A stretch of DNA of 64,000 bases, taken from contig NZ_CP139992.1 in NCBI RefSeq assembly GCF_034424155.1, forward strand, positions 3,178,012-3,242,011, given 5' to 3'. This document shows, piece by piece, positions 8,575-18,970 of the stretch; positions within the stretch are counted from its first letter, which is position 1, and each line of letters opens with the position of its first letter. Position numbers and translations under genes: made by a program. The notes under the pieces were generated by a model. That model searched no databases and was not told the DNA's origin. It saw nothing but the letters and a program-made list of their open reading frames with translations. The stretch comes from Hafnia alvei (lineage in GTDB: Bacteria; Pseudomonadota; Gammaproteobacteria; Enterobacterales; Enterobacteriaceae).

Positions 8575-11145
8575 ATGGCTGCTAACGGATTGCGCCTGAA
8601 CTTCCCCCGCTCTATTCGGCGATCCCATCCAATGTTAAGAACCTTAAGCGGTCTGCTTATGGTTGCCATGGGTAACGTCAACGCACAAGAATTTTACTTT
8701 GCGCCCTCCTCACTTGAGGGGGATGAATTATCACAGCAGGATATCGATTTATCGCTATTTTCAAAAGAAAATGGCCAGTTACCCGGCACCTATCAGACGA
8801 AAATAAATATTAATAAACAGAATGTCGATGAGGAATCAATCATCTACATTAGCAGCAAAAGTGGTGCACTACTGCCACAGTTGACCCCCCTACAGCTACG
8901 AAAATGGGGCGTGCGCGTAGATGCCTACCCAGAACTGACTAAACTCACCGAAAACGAACCACTGCACAAACCTATTGGCGACTACATTCCTTTTGCCTCG
9001 GCTGCGTTCGATTTTAATGCCATGACATTGCGCATCAGTATGCCGCAGGCGGCCATTGATGAGCATCATAATGAAAATATCGACCCTTCACGCTGGAATG
9101 ACGGCGTGCCCGTAATGTTTGCCGACTATTCATTCTCTGGCTCACGGCGTGAAAATGCAGGAAGCGACAACAACGGCAGCAATAATAGCCAATACCTTAA
9201 TCTACGCAGCGGAGCGAACCTCGGCGGATGGCGTCTACGTAACTATTCAACCTGGCGACAATCCGGCAATTCACAGTCTTGGCAGACGATTAATACTTGG
9301 CTCCAGCACGACATTCATCAACTAGAAGCGCAGTTTATTGCGGGTGAAAACAGTACGCGAGGTGATGTTTTTGATAGCTTACAGTTTCGTGGAATCAACG
9401 TTGCTTCTGACGATCAAATGCTGCCCTATAACCAGCGCGGCTTTGCGCCAATCATTCGTGGCATAGCCAGCTCTAACGCTGAAGTTTCAATACGGCAAAA
9501 CGGCTACGTTATTTATCAAGCCAACGTGGCTCCGGGTGCTTTTGAAATTAGGGATTTGTACTCGACCACCAACAGCGCCGACCTTGAGATCACCGTCAAA
9601 GAAGCCGATGGCACCGAGCATCGTTTCACTCAGCCCTACTCCAGCGTGGCTGTTATGCAACGTCCGGGCAATATTCGCTACGAAATGACGCTCGCCCGCT
9701 ACCGTGCGGATGATAATCAGGCATCTAATGAACCGTTATTTGCTCAAGGCAGCGCGATTTATGGCCTTAATAATTATTTCACTCTTTTCGGTGGCTCTAC
9801 CCTCTCGTCAGACTATCAGGCTTTTGACGGCGGTATTGGCGTAGTTCTGGGCGACTTAGGTTCAGTGTCAACCGATGTAACGTGGGCGCGTGCACGCTTG
9901 GATAATGGCGAGCAGCACGATGGGCAGTCTTGGCGCTTGATGTATACCAAGAAGATAGAGACCACCGACACTAACTTTTCGCTGGCGAGCTATCGCTATT
10001 CCACAAGTGGTTACTATAACTTTGCCGATGCTAATGAAAAATATGATGACAGCGATGACAACATCGACTGGTCGCACCGTTACAATAAACGCAGTCGAGT
10101 TCAGTTAAATATTAATCAGACCGTACTAGATAGCAGTATATACATTTCTGCTTATCAACAAGATTATTGGCAGACCAGCCATAAGGAACGCAGCATTTCG
10201 TCAGGCATCAACCGGACAATAGGCGACATCAGCGTTAACCTTGCGTACACCTATAGCAAAACTAGCGATGACTCGACCGATCAGATGCTGTCGCTCAGCT
10301 TTAGCGTCCCGTTATCACGCTGGCTGCCCAAAAGCTGGGCCAGCTATAATCTCAGCAGCAGCAAACAAGGCGACACCAGCCATAGCGTTGGGCTAAATGG
10401 CACCTTGCTGGATGATGACCGACTGAGCTACTCATTACAACAAAGTCATACCAATCATGGTGGTACTGACAATAGTAGTATCTATGGCAGCTATCGATCG
10501 CAATACGCTAATTTGAATGCGGGTTATTACTATGCCTCCGACAGCTCTCGACAGCTAACCTACGGCGTGAGCGGAGCCGTTGTCGCTCATCCTGCGGGTG
10601 TCACGCTCTCTCAACCGCTAGGCGATCAATTTGCAATTGTTAGCGCGAAAGGCGCATCCGGCGTACGTTTCACCAACCAGCGTGGCGTCCAAACCGACTA
10701 CTTTGGCAATGCCATCATCCCTTCTCTAACGCCTTACCAAGAAAACACTATTTATATCGACACCACCAGCCTGCCAGACGATGTCGATACAGATGAAACG
10801 ACGATGACGGTTATTCCCAGCCGTAGTGCTGCGGTCAGCACGCAATTTACAGCGCATGTGGGTTATCGCGCGCTGATCTCATTAACTCGACCTGATGGCC
10901 GCATTATTCCCTTTGGCGCAGTGGCCAGCGTCGACGGGTTAACGCTGGGTGGCATCGTGGATGACCGCGGCGTGTTATATCTCTCTGGCGTGAGTGAAAA
11001 CGTGCCGTTAACGGTGACATGGGGCAGCTCAGCAGAACAGCGCTGCCACGCCAGTGCCACGCTATCCCCCTCTTCTGACTCGGCCCCTAACGGTATCCGC
11101 CAGACCAGCGCACTCTGCAAGCCGGAGGCAAATCATGCAGAATAA
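8575..11145 (+). CDS. Outer-membrane fimbrial usher (PapC/FimD family)
   Basis: 856 residues. After a signal region (cleavage near NVNAQ) comes the N-terminal domain (FYFAPSSLEGDELSQQDIDLSLFSKENGQLPGTY), the beta-barrel with plug (from RSGANLGGWRLRNYSTW; GFAPIIRGIASSNAEVSIRQNG) and C-terminal domains with the paired Cys (EQRCHA ... ALCKPEA). It forms the secretion pore that polymerises pilus subunits. The first ATG that fits lies 9 bases after the chaperone stop. The gene end overlaps the adhesin start by 11 bases. Confidence 0.95.
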   Translation: MAANGLRLNFPRSIRRSHPMLRTLSGLLMVAMGNVNAQEFYFAPSSLEGDELSQQDIDLSLFSKENGQLPGTYQTKININKQNVDEESIIYISSKSGALLPQLTPLQLRKWGVRVDAYPELTKLTENEPLHKPIGDYIPFASAAFDFNAMTLRISMPQAAIDEHHNENIDPSRWNDGVPVMFADYSFSGSRRENAGSDNNGSNNSQYLNLRSGANLGGWRLRNYSTWRQSGNSQSWQTINTWLQHDIHQLEAQFIAGENSTRGDVFDSLQFRGINVASDDQMLPYNQRGFAPIIRGIASSNAEVSIRQNGYVIYQANVAPGAFEIRDLYSTTNSADLEITVKEADGTEHRFTQPYSSVAVMQRPGNIRYEMTLARYRADDNQASNEPLFAQGSAIYGLNNYFTLFGGSTLSSDYQAFDGGIGVVLGDLGSVSTDVTWARARLDNGEQHDGQSWRLMYTKKIETTDTNFSLASYRYSTSGYYNFADANEKYDDSDDNIDWSHRYNKRSRVQLNINQTVLDSSIYISAYQQDYWQTSHKERSISSGINRTIGDISVNLAYTYSKTSDDSTDQMLSLSFSVPLSRWLPKSWASYNLSSSKQGDTSHSVGLNGTLLDDDRLSYSLQQSHTNHGGTDNSSIYGSYRSQYANLNAGYYYASDSSRQLTYGVSGAVVAHPAGVTLSQPLGDQFAIVSAKGASGVRFTNQRGVQTDYFGNAIIPSLTPYQENTIYIDTTSLPDDVDTDETTMTVIPSRSAAVSTQFTAHVGYRALISLTRPDGRIIPFGAVASVDGLTLGGIVDDRGVLYLSGVSENVPLTVTWGSSAEQRCHASATLSPSSDSAPNGIRQTSALCKPEANHAE

Positions 11146-12304
11146 AACCCCAACTAGCCGCATGTACCTTGTGCGAATGAAGAACGTACTTGTGCTATTT
11201 GCACTTTTCCCTCTGTTTGCTCAGGCAGCAACCACCGTATTGCAAGGATGCTTCTCCACGCTTGCCGATTACGCCATTAACATCAACACCGAAATGCCGG
11301 CTGCGCAAAACCGGAATGGAAACACGATTAATATTAATGATCACCTCATTGGCGATGGGCCATCGGTAACCGCCAATTGTGCTTGTCCAAAGAACCTTTA
11401 CTCTAACACTGTCATTTATGAAACTACGGCGGCTGGTAGCCCGCTCCCCCCAGGACGAAATGGCTATGGCTATTTAACCGATCATCTCGATGTCGACATT
11501 ACAGGCTATACGAATTCAATAAATTCCCCCGACGGTAGCGGCCTGCAGCCCATTAGTATCAGTACTTACCCAACGCCATTCTCGAGTATGAGTAAAGTTA
11601 ATGACCCATTTCTAAAACCGACAGAAGGTACTGACGACGTTTGCAGTGACTCAACCCGACCTACCAGTGGAAGTACAACGAAAAGAGGTTTCAAATGGAA
11701 TATCATCGCCCTTAGCATTTACGTTAAAACGGCGATTTTAGGCGAAGAGATTATTCCATCCACTATTGTTGCCCAAAACTACTCGTGTCTCGCCATGGGA
11801 AACTATTGCTCTCTCAGTGATACCAAACAGGTCTCCAATATTAGAATCGCAGGCAAAATCACTGCACCACTCACCTGTACGATTAATGCAGGCAGCACGA
11901 TTGAGGTTGAATTAGGCAATATTGTGACTTCCCAATTTGTTTCCCAAGGACAGCCACCGGCGAGCTACACGCTAAAAAACGTTGATATTTCTTACCACTG
12001 CGACGATCCTGCAGCCGCTAACTCAGGGAAAATCAAATTTAGCCTCAGCGCCGATCAAGGTGTTTTACCAGACAGCAATAACCTTATTGCCCGCATGCTT
12101 AATCGCAACGACGTTGGCGTGCGTATGTATGATAAAAGTGGTAATGATATTGTATTAGATGGTTCGCTTGATTTACCCGTTACACTAGACACACAGGGAA
12201 ATGGCAAGATCAGCATGGACGCAGCACCGGTTAGTACCACCTCAAATCGCCCACAGCCTGGAAAATTTGAAGGCAACATGACGGTCAAAATGGAACTACG
12301 CTAA
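11135..12304 (+). CDS. Fimbrial tip protein / adhesin
   Basis: 389 residues from the ATG at 11135, which overlaps the usher end and has GGAGG upstream; in-frame ATGs at 11162 and 11177 are alternatives, the last placing the signal peptide (MKNVLVLFALFPLFAQA) at the start. The first 240 residues are a Cys-containing domain of unknown ligand. The C-terminal 150 residues form a pilin domain (APLTCTINAGSTIEVELGNI ... KMELR). The two-domain plan and last position in the operon fit a tip adhesin. The receptor cannot be read from the sequence. Confidence 0.85.
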   Translation: MQNKTPTSRMYLVRMKNVLVLFALFPLFAQAATTVLQGCFSTLADYAININTEMPAAQNRNGNTININDHLIGDGPSVTANCACPKNLYSNTVIYETTAAGSPLPPGRNGYGYLTDHLDVDITGYTNSINSPDGSGLQPISISTYPTPFSSMSKVNDPFLKPTEGTDDVCSDSTRPTSGSTTKRGFKWNIIALSIYVKTAILGEEIIPSTIVAQNYSCLAMGNYCSLSDTKQVSNIRIAGKITAPLTCTINAGSTIEVELGNIVTSQFVSQGQPPASYTLKNVDISYHCDDPAAANSGKIKFSLSADQGVLPDSNNLIARMLNRNDVGVRMYDKSGNDIVLDGSLDLPVTLDTQGNGKISMDAAPVSTTSNRPQPGKFEGNMTVKMELR

Positions 12305-12310
12305 ACGTCA

Positions 12311-12345
12311 CCGTCCTGCTTCGGTAGGACGGCACTATATTTTTG
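12311..12345 (+). terminator. Terminator of the fimbrial operon
   Basis: CCGTCCT / GCTTCGGT / AGGACGG stem-loop six bases after the adhesin stop, followed by CACTATATTTTTG. This is a plausible Rho-independent terminator separating the fimbrial operon from acrD. Confidence 0.7.
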
Positions 12346-12542
12346 TATGAATTTTACGCAAACATACAGTCAAAAAGGTCAACTGTACTAAATTCATACG
12401 GCGTGAAAAAATATTTACCATTTCTCCTTTTTTTCTCCACGTTTTGAACTCGCCAACAGGATAAAGTGCGTTAGCATGGATCGGTTTACGTCTAGACTTC
12501 CACTTTCAAGCATAAGAGTAAGCGTTATGAGGGTATTCACCC

Positions 12543-15500
12543 GTGGCTAATTTCTTTATCGATCGCCCAATTTTTGCCTGGGTTATCGCCATTATTATCA
12601 GCCTGACCGGGTTGTTAGCAATTAACTCACTGCCCGTTGAGCAGTACCCTAATCTTGCGCCACCGACGGTGCGTATCAGCGCATCGTATCCTGGTGCGTC
12701 AGCCCAAACGCTTGAAAATACCGTTACCCAGATCATTGAACAGAATATGACGGGATTGGACGGCTTGCTCTACATGTCCTCCCAAAGCAGTAGCACCGGC
12801 AGTGCCACAATCACGCTGACATTTCAGGCGGGCATAAACCCTAATGAAGCCATGCAGCAGGTTCAAAATCAGCTACAGGGCGCCACGCGTAAACTGCCGC
12901 AAGACGTACAGCAACAAGGGATCACGGTTTCAAAATCAGGTGATAACAGCCTGATGACCGTTGCGTTTGTATCAACCGACCACAGCATGACGCGACAGGA
13001 TATCGCCGATTACGTTGCCAGCAACCTGCAGGATCCTATCAGCCGTATCGACGGCGTTGGCAGCGTTGATGCCTTCGGCTCTCAGTACGCAATGCGCATC
13101 TGGCTCGATCCGAACAAACTTAATAGCTATAACCTCACCAGCCAAAATGTGGTGAATGCGATTGAAACCCAGAACAACCAAATCGCCGTTGGGCAGGTTG
13201 GTGGCACACCGTCGGTGAATGGTCAGGCGCTGAACGCCACCATGAATGCTCAAGCCCAGCTGCAAACGCCGGAACAGTTCCGCGATATCACACTTAGAGT
13301 CAACGCAGATGGTTCTTACGTTACCTTAGGTGACGTTGCTACCGTAGAACTCGGGGCTGAAAACTATGACTATTTGAGCCGTTACAACGGAATGCCCGCC
13401 TCAGGGATGAGCATCAAACTCGCTTCTGGCGCTAATGAATTAGCCACCGACAAGCTGGTTAAAGCTAAGCTCGGCGAGCTAGAACAGTATTTCCCTCATG
13501 GGTTAAAAGTCGAATACGCTTACGAAACCACACCGTTTGTACAAGCATCGATCAAAGACGTCGTGAAAACGCTGTTTGAAGCGATTTTCCTCGTCTTCTT
13601 GGTTATGTATCTGTTCCTGCAAAATTTCCGCGCTACCTTGATCCCAACCATCGCCGTCCCCGTCGTTTTACTGGGTACGTATGCGGTGCTTTATGCCTTT
13701 GGTTACAGTATCAATACGCTCACGATGTTTGCCATGGTGCTCGCCATCGGATTACTGGTTGATGATGCGATAGTCGTTGTCGAAAACGTCGAACGCGTCA
13801 TGGCCGAAGAAAGCCTATCCCCTAGGGAAGCAACGCGAAAATCCATGGCACAGATCCAGAGTGCGCTGGTTGGTATTGCACTGGTGCTGTCTGCGGTATT
13901 TGTACCCATGGCCTTTTTTGGTGGCACCACTGGCGCTATTTACCGCCAGTTTTCCATCACCATCGTTTCCGCGATGGTTTTCTCTGTTTTAGTTGCGCTT
14001 ATTCTTACTCCTGCACTGTGTTCGACGCTGCTTAAACCGATTAAACAAGGTCAAATTCATACCAAACGAGGCTTCTTTGGCTGGTTTAACCGCGTATTCG
14101 ATCGCAGCACTCGTCAATATGAAAATGGTGTTGCTCGCGTCGTTCGCAACAGCGGTAAAACCATGCTGCTATATCTACTGATTATTGTTGGTCTAGCGCT
14201 CGCCTTCACTCGCTTGCCAACGTCATTCTTACCGCTCGAGGACCGTGGGGTCTTCATGACCCAGATCCAGTTACCCGTGGGTTCAACCCAGCAGCAGACG
14301 CTCAAAGTGGTCGAAAAAGTTGAGAACTATCTGTTGCAGGATGAAAAGAAAAACGTTGTTTCCGTCTTCTCAATTATTGGCTCTGGGCCTGGGGGTAATG
14401 GTCAGAACGTGGCGCGTATGTTTGTGCGATTAAAGCATTGGGACGAGCGTACTGGGCCTGATGATACGTCGTTTGCCATTATTGATCGCGCAACAACGGC
14501 ATTTGGTAAAATTAAAGAAGCAAGAGTGTTTGCCAGCAGCCCGCCAGCGATCTCCGGTTTAGGAAACTCTGCCGGTTTTGATATGGAACTGGAAGACCAT
14601 GCGGGCCTCGGCCATGCAGAACTGATGAAGGCACGTGATACGCTGTTAGCTGCTGCTGCGAAAGAGCCCCTCTTGACGCGTGTTCGTCACAACGGTTTGG
14701 ATGACAGTCCGCAACTGCAGGTAAACATTGATCAACGTAAAGCACAGGCGCTTGGCGTCGATATTGACGATATCAATAGCACCTTAAAAACGGCGTGGGG
14801 TTCGACCTACGTCAACGATTTCATCGACCGAGGCCGCGTTAAAAAAGTGTATGTTCAGGGGGCGGCACCTTATCGTATGCTGCCAGATGATATTTACCGT
14901 TGGTACGTGAATAACAGCAGTGGTGCAATGGTGCCATTCTCCGCTTTTGCCGACAGTAAATGGACATACGGTTCACCACGACTCGAACGCTATAACGGTA
15001 ACGCAGCGCTGGAAATCGTTGGGGAAGCGGCTACAGGTGTGAGTACCGGTACGGCGATGGATATTATGGAGCGCCTTGTCAGCCAGTTGCCGAATGGTAT
15101 CGGTTTGGAATGGACGGGAATGTCTTACCAGGAACGCCTCTCCGGCGCGCAAGCACCGGCGCTTTACGCCATTTCATTGCTGGTGGTATTCCTGTGTCTG
15201 GCTGCATTATACGAAAGTTGGTCGATTCCCTTCTCCGTTATGCTGGTGGTACCTTTGGGCGTATTGGGCGCGGTATGCGCGACGTGGATACGTGGTCTGG
15301 AGAACGATGTTTACTTCCAAGTCGGTTTACTTACCATCATTGGACTTTCAGCGAAAAACGCGATCTTAATTGTTGAATTCGCCAACGAGCTACATCGTTC
15401 CGGCAAAGATTTATTGGAAGCTACACTGGAAGCTTGTCGGCTGCGACTACGCCCAATTCTGATGACCTCATTAGCATTTATCTTTGGCGTATTGCCAATG

Positions 15501-15689
15501 GCAATCAGTCACGGCGCCGGTTCGGGGAGCCAGCATGCTGTCGGTACGGGCGTATTAGGAGGGATGTTCACCGCCACCTTCCTAGCCATTTTCTTCGTAC
15601 CGGTATTCTTCATTTTGGTTCGTCGCCGTTTTCCAGGAAAAACCGCGTCAGCAATTGAACCCGAAGAAATCATCCCGCCGAATGGATAG
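12543..15689 (+). CDS. acrD: AcrD, RND-type multidrug efflux transporter
   Basis: 1048-residue inner-membrane RND pump starting [14 protein letters not shown] from a GTG. It has the RND layout: TM1, a large periplasmic loop, TM2-6 with the proton-relay Asp pair in [16 protein letters not shown], a second periplasmic loop and TM8-12. It follows AcrD more closely than AcrB along its whole length, and its neighbours (narQ upstream, ypfM/yffB/dapE downstream) are those of acrD. AcrD exports aminoglycosides and other amphiphiles with AcrA and TolC. Expression is usually under BaeSR/CpxAR; I did not find clear boxes in the 238-base upstream gap. Confidence 0.95.
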   Translation: MANFFIDRPIFAWVIAIIISLTGLLAINSLPVEQYPNLAPPTVRISASYPGASAQTLENTVTQIIEQNMTGLDGLLYMSSQSSSTGSATITLTFQAGINPNEAMQQVQNQLQGATRKLPQDVQQQGITVSKSGDNSLMTVAFVSTDHSMTRQDIADYVASNLQDPISRIDGVGSVDAFGSQYAMRIWLDPNKLNSYNLTSQNVVNAIETQNNQIAVGQVGGTPSVNGQALNATMNAQAQLQTPEQFRDITLRVNADGSYVTLGDVATVELGAENYDYLSRYNGMPASGMSIKLASGANELATDKLVKAKLGELEQYFPHGLKVEYAYETTPFVQASIKDVVKTLFEAIFLVFLVMYLFLQNFRATLIPTIAVPVVLLGTYAVLYAFGYSINTLTMFAMVLAIGLLVDDAIVVVENVERVMAEESLSPREATRKSMAQIQSALVGIALVLSAVFVPMAFFGGTTGAIYRQFSITIVSAMVFSVLVALILTPALCSTLLKPIKQGQIHTKRGFFGWFNRVFDRSTRQYENGVARVVRNSGKTMLLYLLIIVGLALAFTRLPTSFLPLEDRGVFMTQIQLPVGSTQQQTLKVVEKVENYLLQDEKKNVVSVFSIIGSGPGGNGQNVARMFVRLKHWDERTGPDDTSFAIIDRATTAFGKIKEARVFASSPPAISGLGNSAGFDMELEDHAGLGHAELMKARDTLLAAAAKEPLLTRVRHNGLDDSPQLQVNIDQRKAQALGVDIDDINSTLKTAWGSTYVNDFIDRGRVKKVYVQGAAPYRMLPDDIYRWYVNNSSGAMVPFSAFADSKWTYGSPRLERYNGNAALEIVGEAATGVSTGTAMDIMERLVSQLPNGIGLEWTGMSYQERLSGAQAPALYAISLLVVFLCLAALYESWSIPFSVMLVVPLGVLGAVCATWIRGLENDVYFQVGLLTIIGLSAKNAILIVEFANELHRSGKDLLEATLEACRLRLRPILMTSLAFIFGVLPMAISHGAGSGSQHAVGTGVLGGMFTATFLAIFFVPVFFILVRRRFPGKTASAIEPEEIIPPNG

Positions 15690-15700
15690 CCACAAATGAG

Positions 15701-15730
15701 AAAAAGGCAGCCGCTTGGCTGCCTTTTTTA
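15701..15730 (+). terminator. acrD terminator
   Basis: GGCAGCC / GCTT / GGCTGCC stem followed by a T-run (CTTTTTTA), 17 bases after the acrD stop, with an A-run upstream. It could work in both directions. Confidence 0.9.
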
Positions 15731-15857
15731 TGGGTGATGACCCTTGGTGTTTGGCTTATCACAAAGTTATTAATGATATGGCTTAAAACGATCTCTTCAT
15801 TGCCGACTGCTTCAAACTCACTACCGATAACTAGCTACTGCCCGACCAGTTTCAGAA

Positions 15858-15926
15858 TTACTGGTGCTTGTTTTGCAACATGGCGTCAATAAACGCTTTC
15901 CAGTTGCTCAGTTCTGTATCAATCAT
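15858..15926 (-). CDS. ypfM: YpfM-like 22-residue small protein
   Basis: A 23-codon frame on the minus strand encodes MIDTELSNWKAFIDAMLQNK followed by two residues. It resembles E. coli YpfM, a verified 19-residue protein that lies between acrD and yffB, in the pattern MI-x-x-EL-x-NWK-x-FI-x-x-ML. Position between the same two genes supports orthology. Function is unknown in E. coli. The upstream ribosome site is weak (AAAGACG), and the gene is far too short for ordinary gene calling. Confidence 0.75.
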   Translation of the reverse strand: MIDTELSNWKAFIDAMLQNKHQ

Positions 15927-15930
15927 ATTT

Positions 15931-16225
15931 ACGTCTTTTGTGGCCTACATAATTTAGTACCCGCCCATGATAACCTTTTAGAGACCAGCGGTGAATAATT
16001 GACCTATTCGATATTTCTATCAATTTGACGCCTAGCAGCCGCAATTAAGGTAAGCACACCGTTCAAATTGACATAGTCGGAGCACTCTTAGGGCTAACAC
16101 TCTGGATCGAGAGCTCTTTTTCACGCATTATGTGTTAAATAATTTAACAACATCAGCGCATCCCGATCGGCATAGTCATAAAATAATTTGCCAGATCGTG
16201 AGCTAAAACACAGGGACTCTGCCGT
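15931..16225. other. Spacer between ypfM and yffB
   Basis: About 295 bases in which I see no further gene or RNA. It should contain the promoter for yffB-dapE on the plus strand and for ypfM on the minus strand. No strong hairpin was found. Confidence 0.4.
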
Positions 16226-16612
16226 ATGACAGCACTCTCAGAAAATACGTCTCTTTACCTTTACGGTATTAAAAACTGCGATACGATCAAAAAAGCTAAA
16301 AAGTGGCTGGAAGAACAGCAGATTGCCTATCAATTCCACGATTACCGTGCCGACGGCCTAGATGCGGAACTGTTACGCACCTTTATTGAGCAGTTAGGTT
16401 GGGAGTCACTGCTTAATACCCGTGGCACAACATGGCGTAAACTCAATGAGTCTGTACGCCAAAGTATCAATAATGCTGATTCAGCTGCTGAATTAATGCT
16501 GGCGCAGCCCGCAATCATCAAGCGCCCACTGCTCGCCCATAATCACCGCATGCTGCTGGGATTCAATCCTGATCAATACACACAATTTTTAGCTGAGGAG
16601 AAAATACGATGA
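16226..16612 (+). CDS. yffB: YffB, Spx/ArsC-like thioredoxin-fold protein
   Basis: 128 residues. It has [19 protein letters not shown] near the start (single Cys, no CXXC) and [10 protein letters not shown], both typical of the ArsC/Spx/YffB family. The biochemical role is not settled; related proteins bind glutathione or RNA polymerase. The stop overlaps the dapE start by four bases, the same coupling seen in E. coli. Confidence 0.92.
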   Translation: MTALSENTSLYLYGIKNCDTIKKAKKWLEEQQIAYQFHDYRADGLDAELLRTFIEQLGWESLLNTRGTTWRKLNESVRQSINNADSAAELMLAQPAIIKRPLLAHNHRMLLGFNPDQYTQFLAEEKIR

Positions 16613-17739
16613 CCTGCCCTGTTCTTGAGCTCACTCAGCAACTCATAAAATGCCGTTCCGTTAGCCCTGAAGATGCGGGCTGCCAAGATTTGTTAATTGA
16701 CCGCCTCAAAGCGGTCGGTTTTACCATTGAAGACATGACCTTTGGCGACACCCGGAACTTCTGGGCCTACCGCGGCGGTAACGGCCCCACGCTGGCCTTC
16801 GCCGGTCATACCGACGTGGTTCCAAGCGGCGATGAATCTAAATGGACGAACCCGCCCTATGAACCTACCTTACGCGACGGCATGATCTATGGTCGAGGCG
16901 CTGCTGACATGAAAGGTTCATTGGCAGCGATGGTGGTTGCAGCTGAGCGTTTTGTCGAAGCCAATCCAGATCATCAAGGTCGACTCGCCTTTTTGATCAC
17001 TTCAGATGAAGAAGCCAGTGCGGTAAACGGCACGGTAAAAGTGGTTGAGCAACTGACAGCAAGAAAGGAAAAAGTCGAATATTGCTTGGTCGGCGAGCCA
17101 TCCAGCACCGAAAGAGTGGGTGACGTCGTCAAAAATGGCCGTCGTGGCTCAATGACTGCGAACCTCTATATTCACGGCATTCAAGGTCATGTCGCCTACC
17201 CACACCTAGCTGATAACCCGATTCATAAAGCCGCACCTATGCTTCACGAACTCGTGAATGAAATCTGGGATGAGGGCAACGAATTTTTCCCACCGACCAG
17301 CATGCAAATTGCCAATATGGCGGCAGGAACGGGAAGTAACAACGTGATCCCCGGTGAACTTTATGTACAGTTTAATTTCCGTTTCAGCACCGAATCGACG
17401 GTAGAATCAATTAAGGCTCGTGTAAAAGACCTGCTAGATCGCCATCAGTTAAATTATAAATTAGAATGGAATGTATCAGGGTTACCTTTCTTGACCCCAC
17501 GTGGTCATCTGGTCGATGCCGTCATTAATGCCATTGAGCACTATGGGGAAATAACGCCTCAGTTGCTGACTACCGGCGGCACTTCTGATGGGCGCTTTAT
17601 CGCGCAGATGGGCACTCAAGTGGTTGAACTGGGGCCAGTCAATGCCACTATTCATAAAATTGATGAATGTGTTCATGCCGCTGACCTACAATTACTCAGC
17701 CGTATGTACCAAAGAATCATGGAGCAACTCATCGTATGA
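16609..17739 (+). CDS. dapE: DapE, succinyl-diaminopimelate desuccinylase
   Basis: 376 residues, M20 metallopeptidase fold. It hydrolyses N-succinyl-LL-diaminopimelate to LL-diaminopimelate in lysine and peptidoglycan synthesis. The zinc and catalytic motifs are present: [11 protein letters not shown] (His, Asp), [11 protein letters not shown] (bridging Asp), [13 protein letters not shown] (catalytic Glu pair) and the C-terminal HKIDECV. Length is normal. It overlaps yffB upstream and the M15-peptidase gene downstream, so the three are probably co-transcribed. Confidence 0.97.
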   Translation: MTCPVLELTQQLIKCRSVSPEDAGCQDLLIDRLKAVGFTIEDMTFGDTRNFWAYRGGNGPTLAFAGHTDVVPSGDESKWTNPPYEPTLRDGMIYGRGAADMKGSLAAMVVAAERFVEANPDHQGRLAFLITSDEEASAVNGTVKVVEQLTARKEKVEYCLVGEPSSTERVGDVVKNGRRGSMTANLYIHGIQGHVAYPHLADNPIHKAAPMLHELVNEIWDEGNEFFPPTSMQIANMAAGTGSNNVIPGELYVQFNFRFSTESTVESIKARVKDLLDRHQLNYKLEWNVSGLPFLTPRGHLVDAVINAIEHYGEITPQLLTTGGTSDGRFIAQMGTQVVELGPVNATIHKIDECVHAADLQLLSRMYQRIMEQLIV

Positions 17740-18425
17740 TGACGATGGCAATGCTGACCGGACAAAGCACAGAGCATCTTGCGGTGCTCTGTGGTCATCA
17801 TCGTTTACAACCTGAGGCCATTGAGGCTTTTCAGGCATTACAACGTGCGGCAAAAAATGCGGGATTTAATTTACAGCCCGCAAGCACGTTTAGAGATTTC
17901 GCTCGCCAGCAGACTATTTGGAATGCCAAGTTTGAAGGTGAGCGTGCCGTTCTAGATGAAAATAGCCAGCCGATAGACATCAGTACGCTAACCAAAGGAG
18001 AGCTGTGCTGCGCCATTTTACGCTGGTCTGCGCTGCCCGGAGCTAGCCGGCACCATTGGGGAACCGATCTTGATATCTACGATCCCGATCTTCTACCTGA
18101 GGGTAAAAAACTTCAGCTAGAGCCATGGGAATATCTTGAGGGTGGATATTTCTCTGCCTTGAGCCACTGGCTAACAGATAATATGGAACAGTTTGGTTTC
18201 TATCGCCCATTTAGTGATGAAGAACAAGGCGTTGCAGTAGAGCCGTGGCATCTCAGTTATCGGCCACTATCAAGGTTAGCAGAACATCAACTTACTGAAG
18301 ATGTACTTAAAAATGCCTGGCAAGGGCAGCATATTGCCGGTTCAGATTGGCTAATCCCTCATCTGTCCGACGTTTTTTCTCGTTTTATTACCGTAAAAGA
18401 CAGGGGGCAACCATGCAATGGTTAG
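17736..18425 (+). CDS. M15 (VanY/LAS) family D-Ala-D-Ala carboxypeptidase-like protein
   Basis: 229 residues. The LAS-enzyme zinc motifs are intact: [13 protein letters not shown] (His and Asp ligands) and EPWHLSY (catalytic Glu, third His). An Arg-containing [13 protein letters not shown] segment matches the substrate-binding strand. No signal peptide is visible, so the protein may be cytoplasmic and act on peptidoglycan fragments rather than on the wall. The ATGATG start overlaps the dapE stop, and its end overlaps the start of ypfN. E. coli lacks a gene here between dapE and ypfN. Confidence 0.85.
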   Translation: MMTMAMLTGQSTEHLAVLCGHHRLQPEAIEAFQALQRAAKNAGFNLQPASTFRDFARQQTIWNAKFEGERAVLDENSQPIDISTLTKGELCCAILRWSALPGASRHHWGTDLDIYDPDLLPEGKKLQLEPWEYLEGGYFSALSHWLTDNMEQFGFYRPFSDEEQGVAVEPWHLSYRPLSRLAEHQLTEDVLKNAWQGQHIAGSDWLIPHLSDVFSRFITVKDRGQPCNG

Positions 18426-18451
18426 CCGCCAAAAAACAAAGAATTATTTAA
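18413..18451 (+). pseudogene. ypfN: ypfN remnant (first codons) at the prophage junction
   Basis: An ATG with an excellent AGGGGG ribosome site overlaps the end of the M15 gene and reads MQWLA, comparable with the opening of the small membrane protein YpfN that follows dapE in E. coli. It then departs from YpfN and stops after 12 codons. From here rightwards the sequence is prophage. The simplest reading is that phage integration cut ypfN near codon 5-6. Whether a full ypfN is restored at the other end cannot be seen. Confidence 0.6.
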
Positions 18452-18490
18452 TTTATCAATGACATAAAAACAAGTTAGTTCAATAAATAC

Positions 18491-18520
18491 ACTACAATTC
18501 ACCACAAAACACTACATTTC
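18491..18520. repeat. Three tandem 10-bp repeats, candidate integrase arm sites
   Basis: ACTACAATTC, ACCACAAAAC and ACTACATTTC follow one another with exact 10-base spacing about 65 bases inside the prophage boundary. Tandem sites of this size one helical turn apart resemble arm-type integrase sites in attachment regions. No integrase gene is in the window to compare with. Confidence 0.45.
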
Positions 18521-18566
18521 AGGTCAATATACATCAATAACTTAGATGCTCATTTTGACCTGAAAT
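18517..18566. repeat. Inverted repeat next to the prophage left end
   Basis: ATTTCAGGTCAA and TTGACCTGAAAT-type arms (12 bases) lie about 24 bases apart, just beyond the tandem repeats. It may be part of the attachment region or a bidirectional transcription stop; no T-run is clear. Confidence 0.4.
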
Positions 18567-18576
18567 TCTCCCCTCA

Positions 18577-18954
18577 TCACATACACGGGTTGTCATCAAA
18601 CTCGCTCATAGTCATATCGTTGACCACATGTGTCACTACTCCGAATATTTCAAATCCTGTTTCTTCATCAGCGAACGTCACATCATCATAGTTTTCCAGT
18701 TTCGCCAAACAAGGCACTGGCATCGTCAACAACCGGCGCAAGACGAACTCGCCGCAGAGTGCCGCAACAACGACGCTTCCATGAACCGGTCGTTTCGAGC
18801 TATCGATCACAAGTAGCGCATCTTTGAGCACACCGGCGCTCGGACAATAGTCTGGGCACTTCATGAAGTATGTTGCGTGTGGTGTCTTGATAAATAGCTC
18901 ATCAAGACTAATTGGCTTATCTGTGTAGTCCGCTGCTGGGGATGGGAAGCCCAT
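18577..18954 (-). CDS. UmuD'-like SOS protein lacking the self-cleavage residues
   Basis: 125 residues. It starts MGFPSPAADYTDK, which aligns with UmuD from Gly25 onward, the first residue left after RecA-assisted cleavage. It thus encodes the processed UmuD' form directly. The LexA-fold core follows (ATYFMK, ALLVIDSS, HGSVVVAALCGEF, EIFGVVTHVV). The catalytic Ser of the GDSM motif is absent (CPDYCPS instead) and the catalytic Lys position reads VLRRL. UmuD' partners UmuC in translesion polymerase V; no umuC is nearby, so it may act with the host protein. Phage P1 HumD is a known UmuD' homologue of this type. A LexA box lies upstream. Confidence 0.85.
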   Translation of the reverse strand: MGFPSPAADYTDKPISLDELFIKTPHATYFMKCPDYCPSAGVLKDALLVIDSSKRPVHGSVVVAALCGEFVLRRLLTMPVPCLAKLENYDDVTFADEETGFEIFGVVTHVVNDMTMSEFDDNPCM

Positions 18955-18970
18955 ATATCACCTCAATAAA

